Assembly: GCA_019116585.1 (NCBI GenBank) | Contig: DXBJ01000005.1 | Span: 18,140-82,139, forward strand | From: Candidatus Faecalibacterium gallistercoris | Lineage (GTDB): Bacteria > Bacillota > Clostridia > Oscillospirales > Ruminococcaceae | Length of the DNA stretch: 64,000 bases | Reading direction: 5' to 3' | Shown here: piece after piece, positions 16,871 through 26,371 of the stretch | How positions within the stretch are numbered: the first letter of the stretch is position 1 | Layout: each line of letters begins with the position of its first letter | The notes under the pieces: model-generated | The model's database searches: none | The model's input: the letters and a program-made list of their open reading frames with translations, nothing else | Told to the model about the DNA's origin: nothing | Position numbers and translations under genes: made by a program

Positions 16871-17370
16871 CAGACTACGAGCTGATGGGCGCGGCCCTGG
16901 CCGAGGCCGAAAAGGCCGCCGCCCTGGGGGAAGTGCCGGTGGGGGCGGTGGTGGCCCGGCGGGGCGAGATCGTGGCGGCGGCCCACAACACCCGCGAGAC
17001 CGAAAAAAACGCCGTCCACCACGCCGAGCTGCTGGCCATCGACCGGGCCTGCCAGGCCCTGGGGGGCTGGCGGCTGTGGGAGTGCGAGCTCTTTGTCACC
17101 CTGGAGCCCTGCCCCATGTGCGCCGGGGCCATCATCAACAGCCGGCTGCGGCGGGTGGTGTACGGTGCGGCCGACCCCAAGGCAGGCTGCTGCGGGTCGG
17201 TGACCGACCTGTTTGCCCTGCCGTTCAACCACCGCCCCGCCGTGGAGCGGGGCCTGCGGGCCGCGGAAGCCTCGGCGCTGCTGGAGGCTTTTTTCGTCCG
17301 GCTGCGGGCCGAGCGGGGCAAACGCCCGAAATGGCGCAAGCCTTCCGCGCCCTCCGGCGGGGACCTGTGA
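16867..17370 (+). CDS. tadA: tRNA-specific adenosine deaminase
   Basis: 167 aa. Converts the wobble A34 of tRNA-Arg(ACG) to inosine. Zinc and catalytic motifs are HHAELLAID (His52, Glu54) and LEPCPMCAGAI (Cys82, Cys85). Start overlaps the preceding permease stop. The C-terminal helix (ALLEAFFVRLRAERGKR) is standard. Confidence 0.95.
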   Translation: MTDYELMGAALAEAEKAAALGEVPVGAVVARRGEIVAAAHNTRETEKNAVHHAELLAIDRACQALGGWRLWECELFVTLEPCPMCAGAIINSRLRRVVYGAADPKAGCCGSVTDLFALPFNHRPAVERGLRAAEASALLEAFFVRLRAERGKRPKWRKPSAPSGGDL

Positions 17371-17410
17371 GAGAGGGGAGAAAATTTTCGTCCCCCTCTT
17401 TTCTTTTTCG
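17371..17410 (+). terminator. Terminator after tadA
   Basis: GAGAGGGG at 17371-17378 pairs with CCCCCTCTT at 17392-17400, followed by a T-rich run (TTTTCTTTTT). Confidence 0.75.
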
Positions 17411-17418
17411 CACAAAAG

Positions 17419-17433
17419 GTGTATAATATACAC
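17419..17433 (+). promoter_or_regulatory. Palindromic promoter element upstream of the SDR gene
   Basis: GTGTATAATATACAC is a perfect 15-base palindrome that contains the -10 hexamer TATAAT (17422-17427). No good -35 is seen. The arrangement fits a repressor operator laid over the promoter. The leader to the start codon is about 130 bases. Confidence 0.5.
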
Positions 17434-17563
17434 TGGTATCTTGCCGAAAGCACCCGCTTTTTTGTCCGAAAATGCCGCAGGGCCGGCGATTCCGGCAGGG
17501 AAAGTACAGGCGGCGGGACGGCGGGCGGCAAGGCATCCAAATGTCATTCAGGAGTAACAGCCC

Positions 17564-18562
17564 ATGCATGAAGAGGATTTTGAGCTGACCTTTGATCTGG
17601 AACCGCTCGAACCGGCCCCGCAGCCCAAGGCTGCTGCGCCGGCCGTCCCCGTGCCCCGGGCCGCCGCGTCCCAGCCCCGCCCCCCGGCGGAGCCCCCGAC
17701 GCCCGCCCCGGCAAAAACGGCTGCACAGCCCCATCCGGTCCCGCCGGCCCGTCCGGCGGCCCAGGAGGCTGCGCGGCCTGCTGTGTCTGTCCGGGAGACG
17801 GAGAAGCCCCGCCCCGCCCCTGCCGCCCACACGGCGGCGCCGGCCCGGGGGGTGCTGATCTCCGGCGGGGACCGGGGCATCGGCGCGGCTGCGGCCCGCG
17901 CCTTCTACGAGGCGGGGTACCGCGTGGCGGTGCTCTACCACACCAACGCCCAGGCTGCGGCCGCGCTGGAGGCCAGCCTGCCCGGCTGCATCGCCCTGCA
18001 GTGCGACGTGGCCAGCCGCGCGGCCTGCGAGTCCGCCTTCACGGCGGCCGAGATCATGCTGGGCCATGTGGACGTGCTGGTCTGCAACGCCGGCATCGCA
18101 CAGCAAAAGCTGTTCACCGACATCACCCCCGCCGAATGGCAGCATATGCTGGACGTCAACCTGACCGGCGCGTTCCACCTGTGCCAGCTGGCCCTGCCCG
18201 GGATGATCCGCCGCAAATGGGGGCGCATCCTGACGGTGAGCAGCATGTGGGGCCAGACCGGCGGCAGCTGCGAGGTCCACTATTCGGCGGCCAAGGCCGG
18301 CCTCATCGGCCTGACCAAGGCCCTGGCCCGGGAGGAAGGCCCCAGCGGCATCACCGTCAACTGTGTGGCCCCCGGCGTCATCGACACCGACATGATGGCG
18401 GCCTTTACCCCCGGAGACAAGGCCGCCCTGGCCGAGGAGACCCCCGTGGGCCGGCTGGGCAATGCCCAGGAAGTGGCCCGGGCCCTGCTGTTCCTGGCAG
18501 GGGAGGAGGCCGGCTACATCACAGGGCAGGTGTTTGGGGTGAACGGCGGGCTGGTGATTTGA
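17564..18562 (+). CDS. SDR-family 3-oxoacyl-ACP-reductase-like enzyme with Pro/Ala-rich N-terminus
   Basis: 332 aa. Residues 1-95 are disordered and rich in Pro, Ala and charged residues; the Rossmann domain starts near residue 95 with [11 protein letters not shown] (nucleotide-binding GxxxGxG), followed by VCNAGIA, a catalytic Ser in TVSSMWG, YSAAKAG (Tyr and Lys) and a FabG-like end ([12 protein letters not shown]). The active site is complete, so NADPH-dependent reduction of a 3-oxoacyl group or similar ketone is likely. Typical FabG proteins are about 245 aa, so the N-terminal extension is the oddity. Start ATG follows AGGAGTAACAGCCC. No fatty-acid genes are adjacent. Confidence 0.85.
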   Translation: MHEEDFELTFDLEPLEPAPQPKAAAPAVPVPRAAASQPRPPAEPPTPAPAKTAAQPHPVPPARPAAQEAARPAVSVRETEKPRPAPAAHTAAPARGVLISGGDRGIGAAAARAFYEAGYRVAVLYHTNAQAAAALEASLPGCIALQCDVASRAACESAFTAAEIMLGHVDVLVCNAGIAQQKLFTDITPAEWQHMLDVNLTGAFHLCQLALPGMIRRKWGRILTVSSMWGQTGGSCEVHYSAAKAGLIGLTKALAREEGPSGITVNCVAPGVIDTDMMAAFTPGDKAALAEETPVGRLGNAQEVARALLFLAGEEAGYITGQVFGVNGGLVI

Positions 18563-18608
18563 GCAGCCGCAGGCTGCCTGGCCTTTTGAGCGAAAAGGAG
18601 AGTATACG

Positions 18609-20000
<1,392 letters not shown>

Positions 20001-20017
20001 TCCGGCCCGGGCGCATC

Positions 20018-20046
20018 TTGCATAACGGCCCGAAATATGGTATACT
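20018..20046 (+). promoter_or_regulatory. tRNA-Gln promoter
   Basis: TTGCAT at 20018-20023, 17-base spacer, TATACT at 20041-20046. Confidence 0.8.
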
Positions 20047-20085
20047 ACTGCATGGCGTGTCCTGTCCGGCGCGCCATGCCTTCGA

Positions 20086-20156
20086 TGCGCCATCGCCAAG
20101 CGGTAAGGCAGAGGACTTTGACTCCTCCATCGCAGGTTCGACTCCTGCTGGCGCAA
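20086..20156 (+). tRNA. tRNA-Gln (anticodon TTG)
   Basis: 71 bases without an encoded CCA (ACTT follows the acceptor stem). Acceptor TGCGCCA (20086-20092) pairs with TGGCGCA (20149-20155), discriminator A. The anticodon arm GAGGA-CTTTGAC-TCCTC gives TTG; T arm GCAGG-TTCGACT-CCTGC. Confidence 0.94.
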
Positions 20157-20165
20157 CTTGATAAG

Positions 20166-20211
20166 ACCCCGCATGGATGCCTGGAACACCAGGTGTCCAT
20201 GCGGGGTTTCT
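20166..20211 (+). terminator. Terminator after tRNA-Gln
   Basis: ACCCCGCATGGA pairs with TCCATGCGGGGT, with an inner CCTGG/CCAGG stem, followed by TTTCTT. Confidence 0.85.
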
Positions 20212-20237
20212 TCGTTTCCGGCTTCCGGCGCATAAAG

Positions 20238-20271
20238 AAAAGGGCCTTCCCTTTTGGGGGAAAGCCCTTTT
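20238..20271 (-). terminator. Terminator of the second ABC operon
   Basis: AAAAGGGC (20238-20245) pairs with GCCCTTTT (20264-20271), with an inner TTCCC/GGGAA stem. On the minus strand it ends in a T-rich stretch just beyond the ABC stop codon. Confidence 0.75.
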
Positions 20272-20297
20272 GGTTTGCCGTGGAAACTGGCTGCGGA

Positions 20298-22220
20298 TCA
20301 GTCCAGCTCCAGCGCGCCGGTGTACAGCTGGTAGTAGGTGCCGTGCTGGGCGATCAGCTGGTCGTGGGTGCCGCGCTCGATGATGCGGCCGTGGTCCAGG
20401 ACCATGATGGCGTCGGCGTTCTGGACGGTGGACAGCCGGTGGGCGATGACAAAGGTGGTGCGCCCGGTCATCAGGGCGTCCATGCCCCGCTGGACGATGG
20501 CCTCGGTGTGGGTGTCGATGGAGCTGGTGGCTTCGTCCATGATCATGACCGGGGGATCGGCCACCGCCGCCCGGGCAATGGCCAGCAGCTGGCGCTGGCC
20601 CTGGGACAGGTTGGCGCCGTTGCCGGTCAGCATGGTGTTGTAGCCGTCGGGCAGCCGGCGGATGAAGTCGTCCGCGCCGGCCAGCCGGGCCGCAGCGATG
20701 CACTCCTCGTCGTGGGCCTCCAGGTTGCCGTAGCGGATGTTCTCCATCACGGTGCCGGTGAACAGGTTGGTGTCCTGCAGCACGATGCCCAGCGAGTGGC
20801 GCAGGTCGGCCTTTTTGATCTTGCGGATGTTGATGCCGTCGTAGCGGATCTTGCCGTCCTGGATGTCGTAGAAGCGGTTGATGAGGTTGGTGATGGTGGT
20901 CTTGCCCGCGCCGGTGGAGCCTACGAAGGCCACCTTCTGGCCGGGCTTGGCGTACAGCGAAATATCGTGCAGCACCGTCTTTTCGGGGGTGTAGCCGAAG
21001 TCCACGTCGTAGAAGCGGACGTCGCCCCGCAGGCGGGTGTAGGTGATGGTGCCGTCGTGGTGGGGGTGCTTCCAGGCCCAGACGTTGGTCCGCTCGGGGT
21101 ATTCCTCGAGGGTGCCGTCGGCGTTCTCCCGGGCGTTGACCAGGGTGACGTAGCTGTCGTCGGTCTCGGGCTCTTCATCCAGCAGGGCGAAGATGCGGTG
21201 GGCGCCCGCCAGGCCCATGACCACCATGTTGACCTGGTTGGACACCTGGCCGATGGCGCCGGCAAACTGCTTGGTCATGTTCAGGAAGGGCACCACGATG
21301 CTGATGTTCAGGGCCATGCCCGACAGGCTCAGGTTGGGCGCGCCGTTCAGCAGCAGAGCGCCGCCCACCAGGGCCACCACCACGTAGGTCACGTTGCCCA
21401 TGTTGCCCAGCAGGGGCATCAGGATGTTGGCGTAGCGGTTGGCCTTTTCGCTGTTTTCAAACAGCTCGTCGTTGACCTTGTCAAAGTCAGCCTTGGCGCC
21501 CTCCTCGTGGCAGAACACCTTGATGACCTTCTGGCCGCTCATCATCTCTTCCATAAAGCCTTCGGTCTTGGCGATGGTGATCTGCTGCTGGAGGAAGTAT
21601 TTGGACGAGTGGCCGCTGACGTAACGGGCGGTGAAGAACATCACCACCACGCCGCACAGCACCACCAGGGCCAGCCAGATGCTGTAGTAGATCATGATGC
21701 AGAACACGCTCAGCAGGGTGATGGCCGAGATCATCAGCTGGGGCAGGCTCTGGCTGATGAGCTGGCGCAGGGTGTCGATATCGTTGGTGTAAAAGCTCAT
21801 GATATCGCCGTGGCTGTGGGTATCGAAGTAGCGGATGGGCAGGTCCTGCATGTGGTCGAACATCTTCTCGCGCAGCTTGGCCAGGGTGCCCTGGGTGATG
21901 ATGGCCATCAGCTGGTTGAAGGCCGCGCCGGCCGCCAGGCTGATGACATACAGGGTGATCAGGATGGTCACCAGCCGGAAGATGGTGCCGGATGCGGCGG
22001 CCCAGTCGCCGGTCTTATAGGTGGACTCCACCACGGCGATGGCGTTCTGCATGAAAACAGAGGGCATCGAGCTGACGATGGCGTTGACCAGGATGCAGCC
22101 GATGGTCACCGGCAGCAGGACCGGGTAAAAGGAAAATACGGTGCGGATCAGACGGGGCATGACCCCCTTGGGGGCCCGCTTGCCCCGCTCGGTGGTTGCA
22201 TTATTCGGCATCCTTGTCAC
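20298..22220 (-). CDS. ABC exporter subunit, catalytic-site partner (MarR-linked)
   Basis: 640 aa. Exporter membrane domain (about residues 20-350) then ATPase. Walker A VGSTGAGKTT, signature LSQGQ, Walker B VMIMDEATSS with catalytic Glu, H-loop FVIAHRLS. The layout is the same as the protein encoded at 8.8-10.6 kb, including an insert between the domains (about 345-395) that is His/Trp containing here. It forms a heterodimer with the protein encoded just upstream, whose gene it overlaps by 20 bases. Such pairs usually export drugs, peptides or lipids. Confidence 0.92.
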   Translation of the reverse strand: MTRMPNNATTERGKRAPKGVMPRLIRTVFSFYPVLLPVTIGCILVNAIVSSMPSVFMQNAIAVVESTYKTGDWAAASGTIFRLVTILITLYVISLAAGAAFNQLMAIITQGTLAKLREKMFDHMQDLPIRYFDTHSHGDIMSFYTNDIDTLRQLISQSLPQLMISAITLLSVFCIMIYYSIWLALVVLCGVVVMFFTARYVSGHSSKYFLQQQITIAKTEGFMEEMMSGQKVIKVFCHEEGAKADFDKVNDELFENSEKANRYANILMPLLGNMGNVTYVVVALVGGALLLNGAPNLSLSGMALNISIVVPFLNMTKQFAGAIGQVSNQVNMVVMGLAGAHRIFALLDEEPETDDSYVTLVNARENADGTLEEYPERTNVWAWKHPHHDGTITYTRLRGDVRFYDVDFGYTPEKTVLHDISLYAKPGQKVAFVGSTGAGKTTITNLINRFYDIQDGKIRYDGINIRKIKKADLRHSLGIVLQDTNLFTGTVMENIRYGNLEAHDEECIAAARLAGADDFIRRLPDGYNTMLTGNGANLSQGQRQLLAIARAAVADPPVMIMDEATSSIDTHTEAIVQRGMDALMTGRTTFVIAHRLSTVQNADAIMVLDHGRIIERGTHDQLIAQHGTYYQLYTGALELD

Positions 22221-23976
22221 CTCCTGCCTGAGGATTATTGGACTTGCGGTTCTGGGTGAGGTACAGCTCGCGGTAGACGTCGTTGGACTGCATCAGCTGG
22301 TCGTGGGTGCCGATGGCGGCGATGCGGCCGCCCTCCATCATGACGATGCGGTCGGCGTCCTGGACGCTGGCCACCCGCTGGGCGATGATGATCTTGGTGG
22401 TCTCGGGGATAAACTCCCGGAAACCCTGACGGATCAGGGCGTCGGTGCGGGTGTCCACCGCGCTGGTGGAGTCGTCCAGGATCAGGATCCTGGGTTTCTT
22501 CAGCAGGGCGCGGGCAATGCACAGGCGCTGTTTCTGGCCGCCCGAAACGTTGGAGCCGCCCTGCTCGATCCAGGTGTCGTATTTCTGGGGGAACTGCTGG
22601 ATGAACTCGTCGGCCTGGGCCAGGCGGCAGGCCTCCTCCATCTCGGCGTCGGTGGCGTTGGGGTTGCCCCAGCGCAGGTTGTCCTTGATGGTGCCCGAGA
22701 ACAGCACGTTCTTCTGCAGCACCACGGCCACCTGGTTGCGCAGGGTCTCCAGGTCGTACTTGCGCACGTCCACGCCGCCCACTCTGACGCTGCCTTCGGT
22801 GACGTCGTACAGGCGGGGGATCAGCTGGATCAGGCTGGACTTGGACGAGCCGGTGCCGCCCAGGATGCCGATGACCTCGCCCGACTTGATGTGCAGGTCG
22901 ATGTCGGACAGGGCGTTGCGCTCCGCCTTTTTGGAGTATTTGAAGCTGACGTGGTCGAAATCCACGCTGCCGTCCCGGACCTCGGTCAGGGCGCCGGCGG
23001 GGCTGGTGAGGGTGCTCTCCTCGCTCAGCACTTCCACGATACGCTCGGCCGACTCCTGCGACATGGTGATTATGGTAAAGACCATGGACAGCATCATCAG
23101 GCTCATCAGGATCTGGAAGCTGTAGGTCAGCATGGAGGACATCTGGCCCACGTTCAGGTCCAGGCCCATGGTGGTGATGACGGTGTAGGAGCCATAGGAC
23201 ATGACAAAGACCATGCCCGCATAGACGCAGAACTGCATCATGGGGCCGTTCAGGGCCATGATCCGCTCGGCCTTGGTGAAGTCGCGCTGGACGTTCTCGG
23301 CCGCGGCGGCAAACTTCTTTTTCTCGTAGTCCTCACGGACGTAGCTCTTGACCACGCGCATGGCCTGGACGTTCTCCTGCACCGAGTCGTTCAGGGCGTC
23401 GTATTTGCGGAACACCCGGCGGAACAGCGGGGTGGCCGCGCGGATGACCAGCAGCAGCCCGATCAGCAGCAGGGGAATGGTGAACAGGAAGATCATGGCC
23501 AGCCGCCCGCCCATGATAAAGCCCATGGCAAAGGAAAAGACCAGCATCAGGGGGCAGCGCACCGCCACCCGGATGATCATCATGTAGGCCAGCTGGACGT
23601 TGCTGATGTCGGTGGTCAGGCGGGTGACCAGGCTGGACACCGAGAACTTGTCGATGTTCTCAAAGGAATAGTCCTGGATCTTGTAGAACATATCCTTGCG
23701 CAGGTTGCGGGCAAAGCCGGCGGAAGCGTTGGCGCAGGTGGCGCCGGCCGCGCCGCCGAAGATCAGGGAAATGACGGCCATCACCAGCAGCACCGCGCCG
23801 TAGCGGACGATGACGTCCATCGAGCAGCCCGCCTGCATCTGGTTGACCAGGTTGGCGATCACAAAGGGGATCGCGCACTCCAGGACGACCTCCACTGTCA
23901 CCAGCAGGGGCGTCAGGATCGAGGTCTTCTTGTACTCGCGGATGCTGCGGGACAAGGTCTTAACGATCGAATTCAT
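22201..23976 (-). CDS. ABC exporter subunit, degenerate-site partner (MarR-linked)
   Basis: 591 aa. Walker A GGTGSSKSS, canonical signature VSGGQ, but Walker B reads LILDDSTSA (Asp for Glu) and the H-loop is IIIAQRVAS (Gln for His): the non-hydrolysing half of a heterodimer. It lies 61 bases downstream of the MarR gene, and a candidate MarR operator occupies that gap. Start ATG follows AAGGAGGAGTACACGAGGC. Confidence 0.92.
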   Translation of the reverse strand: MNSIVKTLSRSIREYKKTSILTPLLVTVEVVLECAIPFVIANLVNQMQAGCSMDVIVRYGAVLLVMAVISLIFGGAAGATCANASAGFARNLRKDMFYKIQDYSFENIDKFSVSSLVTRLTTDISNVQLAYMMIIRVAVRCPLMLVFSFAMGFIMGGRLAMIFLFTIPLLLIGLLLVIRAATPLFRRVFRKYDALNDSVQENVQAMRVVKSYVREDYEKKKFAAAAENVQRDFTKAERIMALNGPMMQFCVYAGMVFVMSYGSYTVITTMGLDLNVGQMSSMLTYSFQILMSLMMLSMVFTIITMSQESAERIVEVLSEESTLTSPAGALTEVRDGSVDFDHVSFKYSKKAERNALSDIDLHIKSGEVIGILGGTGSSKSSLIQLIPRLYDVTEGSVRVGGVDVRKYDLETLRNQVAVVLQKNVLFSGTIKDNLRWGNPNATDAEMEEACRLAQADEFIQQFPQKYDTWIEQGGSNVSGGQKQRLCIARALLKKPRILILDDSTSAVDTRTDALIRQGFREFIPETTKIIIAQRVASVQDADRIVMMEGGRIAAIGTHDQLMQSNDVYRELYLTQNRKSNNPQAGGDKDAE

Positions 23977-24009
23977 GCCTCGTGTACTCCTCCTTACATA
24001 CTTGCATTT

Positions 24010-24023
24010 GTTCTTGCGCGAAC
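24010..24023. promoter_or_regulatory. Second candidate MarR operator (marR-ABC gap)
   Basis: GTTCTTGCGCGAAC. On the minus strand it reads GTTCG-CGCA-AGAAC, the same spacing and arms (one mismatch) as the site at the marR promoter. It sits between the marR stop and the first ABC start codon. Confidence 0.55.
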
Positions 24024-24037
24024 ATTTCGGCTGCGAA

Positions 24038-24490
24038 CTAATCAGGGCCGGGGCTCTGGGCGCCGGCCGCGTCCAGGTTCCGGATCATAGCGGCCAGCGT
24101 CTCTTTGAACAGCTGGACCTGCCCCTCCGACAGCCCCCGGGTCAGCAGCATCTCGGTCTGGCGCAGGCAGGCCCGCACCTCGGCGTCCAGCTCGGCGGCC
24201 CGCGGGGTGGGCACCAGGTTTTTCAGCCGGGCGTCGCTGGGCACGCTCTCCCGCCGCAGCAGGTCTTTCTCTTCCAGCTGCTGCAGGATGCCGGTGGCCG
24301 TCGAGCGGCTGAGGCTGAACACCTGCTCCACATCCCGCTGGAACACCGGCCCCTCGAGGCAGTGGTCCATGATGTAGAACATCACCCTGCTTTGGATGGC
24401 TGTGATGCCCAGCCCCTGCAATGTGACGTTCAGCCGCCGTTTGAGCATACGGGACAGCAGGTTGATCTGTGCGCCGCAGTCCTTTTCCAA
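24038..24490 (-). CDS. MarR-family transcriptional regulator
   Basis: 150 aa from a TTG start at 24490, preceded by GGGGGTGGGATACA; no ATG or GTG gives a better fit. The winged helix is visible as GLGITAIQSRVMFYIMDH, the recognition segment VFSLSRSTATGILQQLEEKDLLRRE (about residues 57-82), and the wing ending DARLKNLVPT. The first gene of a three-gene unit with the ABC exporter; such regulators normally repress their own operon until a toxic ligand binds. Confidence 0.88.
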   Translation of the reverse strand: MEKDCGAQINLLSRMLKRRLNVTLQGLGITAIQSRVMFYIMDHCLEGPVFQRDVEQVFSLSRSTATGILQQLEEKDLLRRESVPSDARLKNLVPTPRAAELDAEVRACLRQTEMLLTRGLSEGQVQLFKETLAAMIRNLDAAGAQSPGPD

Positions 24491-24533
24491 TGTATCCCAC
24501 CCCCTTGCGTCCAGGGAACCCCCCCTGTTTATA

Positions 24534-24547
24534 GTTCGGGTACGAAC
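24534..24547. promoter_or_regulatory. Candidate MarR operator at the marR promoter
   Basis: GTTCGGGTACGAAC: 5-base arms GTTCG/CGAAC around GGTA. It begins three bases beyond the -10 box on the minus strand, across the transcription start, an ideal place for autorepression. Confidence 0.6.
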
Positions 24548-24550
24548 AAT

Positions 24551-24579
24551 AGATTACAGGTTTTTCATGGTATTGTCAA
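24551..24579 (-). promoter_or_regulatory. marR-ABC operon promoter
   Basis: Minus strand: perfect TTGACA (24574-24579), 17-base spacer, TAATCT (24551-24556). Confidence 0.8.
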
Positions 24580-24693
24580 GGATGCGCCTTCCATTTTTCA
24601 CATTTTTTTCACTTGCAGTCTTGCACAAAAATTATTGTTAAACTTTGTACAAAGTGTGGGGCGGCGCTGCGCCTCCCCGGCGCGGTTTCACTC

Positions 24694-24722
24694 TCGACAA
24701 ACCGGCCGCCGGACGGTATAAT
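24694..24722 (+). promoter_or_regulatory. Promoter of the diguanylate cyclase gene
   Basis: TCGACA at 24694-24699, 17-base spacer, perfect TATAAT at 24717-24722. Confidence 0.75.
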
Positions 24723-24762
24723 AAAGAACGGACAGCGTTTTAGAGCAAAGGAGAGATTTTGT

Positions 24763-26280
24763 ATGCCGCGTCGCATCCAGCCCCAGATCCGTCCGGCTTT
24801 TGTGGAGCAGGCAGTCCGCAGCAACTGGGCGCTGACAAAGGTCATCTCGGTGTTTGCAGTCGGGGTAGAACTGTTCAATATCATACGGGTCATCTTTTAT
24901 TCGCCGTCCGGCCTCACGACCCCCAACAACTGGACCTATTTTGCTTTTTATGCCAGCCTGTTTTTGGCGGCGGCCGTCTTTTTGTGCGCCGATGCCCTGG
25001 GCAGCCGGAACCTGAGCCTCAAGGTCCGCTATGGCATCCTGCAGTTTGCCGGCAGCTTCTTTGTGCTGTGGCAGGCCCTGTTTGCGGCGTTCGACCTCAG
25101 CACCTCCCTCTCGGTGGGCAAGATCAGCGGCGTGGCGACCATGGTGGCCTTTGCCGCCCTCTTTCTGATGGAGCCCGTCTATGCGGTGGTGAACATCACG
25201 GCGGGGTACCTGATCATGCTGGCCTACCTGGCCACCCTGAACGACCCGGGCGCGGTGCTCAACTACGTCATCGTGGGCATGATGACCCTGGTGATCTACT
25301 TTGCCCGCTACCACGGCATCTGCACCGAGCTGACCCAGGCCGGCCGGATCGAGGACATCAACCGCGCCCTGGAGGAGACGGAGGAGCAGTTCCGCCTGAG
25401 CAGCGAGCAGTACGACCTGCTGCTCCGGCAGGGCAACCTGATCGCCTTCCGGTGGGACATCAAAGAGGATGTGATCCGTTTCAGCCCCGCGTGGAAAGAC
25501 GTGTTCGACCTGCCCCAGCAGATCGACCACATCCGGGACAAGGTCGAGACCGGCCAGCGGCTGAACGATCAGCAGAAAAAGACCCTGCTGCGCTGCCTGA
25601 CCGAGGCTTACACCACCGCCGCTTACCAGAAGCAGGAGGTGTTGCTGCCGGTCAAAGAGGGCAGGGAGCGCTGGTTCGAGGTGCATATAGCCTTCCAGCA
25701 CGGCAGGGACGGCCAGCCGGTGGTGGGCGTGGGCCTGCTGTTTGACATCATGGGCCAGAAAGACCGCATCCTGGAGCTGGAAAAGGAACTGTCCATGGAT
25801 GCCTTTACCAGGACCCTGAACAAGACCGCCCTGGAAAGCTACGGCACCCGCCGCCTGGCCCAGCTGGGGCCGCGGCAGCAGCTGACCCTGCTGATCCTGG
25901 ACATGGACGACTTCAAGACCATCAACGATACCTACGGCCACCAGGCGGGGGACCACGTGCTGGTCCAGCTGGCCAGCCTGATGAACGCCCTGGCGCCCGC
26001 CCGCTGCCGGGTGGGACGTCTGGGCGGCGACGAATTCGCCGCCATTTTCGACCCGCCCTGCACCCGCTACACCGCCGAAAACTACGCCGCCCGGCTGATC
26101 GAAGCCGTGCGCAGGATCGAGTGGGAGGGCAAGCCCCTGCCCGCCGCCTGCAGCATCGGCATTGCGGCCTGCCCCGGCGGCGGCGCCTACGACGCCCTGT
26201 ATGCCGCTGCCGACAAAGCCCTGTACGAGGCCAAGCGGCAGGGCAAGGGCCGGTATCGTTTTGCCGGCAGCCAGCCGTGA
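24763..26280 (+). CDS. Membrane-bound diguanylate cyclase (GGDEF)
   Basis: 505 aa; ATG 24763 follows AAAGGAGAGATTTTGT. Five or six membrane segments (about residues 24-185) form an N-terminal sensor of unknown type, followed by a PAS-like region (about 205-330, RQGNLIAFRWDIKEDVIRF) and a GGDEF domain (about 340-500). The active-site motif is intact (RLGGDEFAAIF) with the DMDDFKTINDTYGHQAGDHVL metal/substrate loop, so it should make cyclic di-GMP. No RxxD inhibitory site is evident before GGDEF (the residues are PARCRVG). No EAL/HD-GYP gene lies nearby. Single-gene unit ending in a strong terminator. Confidence 0.9.
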   Translation: MPRRIQPQIRPAFVEQAVRSNWALTKVISVFAVGVELFNIIRVIFYSPSGLTTPNNWTYFAFYASLFLAAAVFLCADALGSRNLSLKVRYGILQFAGSFFVLWQALFAAFDLSTSLSVGKISGVATMVAFAALFLMEPVYAVVNITAGYLIMLAYLATLNDPGAVLNYVIVGMMTLVIYFARYHGICTELTQAGRIEDINRALEETEEQFRLSSEQYDLLLRQGNLIAFRWDIKEDVIRFSPAWKDVFDLPQQIDHIRDKVETGQRLNDQQKKTLLRCLTEAYTTAAYQKQEVLLPVKEGRERWFEVHIAFQHGRDGQPVVGVGLLFDIMGQKDRILELEKELSMDAFTRTLNKTALESYGTRRLAQLGPRQQLTLLILDMDDFKTINDTYGHQAGDHVLVQLASLMNALAPARCRVGRLGGDEFAAIFDPPCTRYTAENYAARLIEAVRRIEWEGKPLPAACSIGIAACPGGGAYDALYAAADKALYEAKRQGKGRYRFAGSQP

Positions 26281-26306
26281 CCTTTTTGCCCCAAAAATCA
26301 TAAGAA

Positions 26307-26342
26307 GCCCCCTGCCCGTCTTCACAGATGGGCAGGGGGCTG
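26307..26342. terminator. Bidirectional terminator, GGDEF gene and trkH
   Basis: GCCCCCTGCCC (26307-26317) pairs with GGGCAGGGGGC (26330-26340). It lies between the convergent GGDEF and trk genes. Confidence 0.8.
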
Positions 26343-26371
26343 TCTGTTGTTGAAAAGGGGGGACTTTTCGG

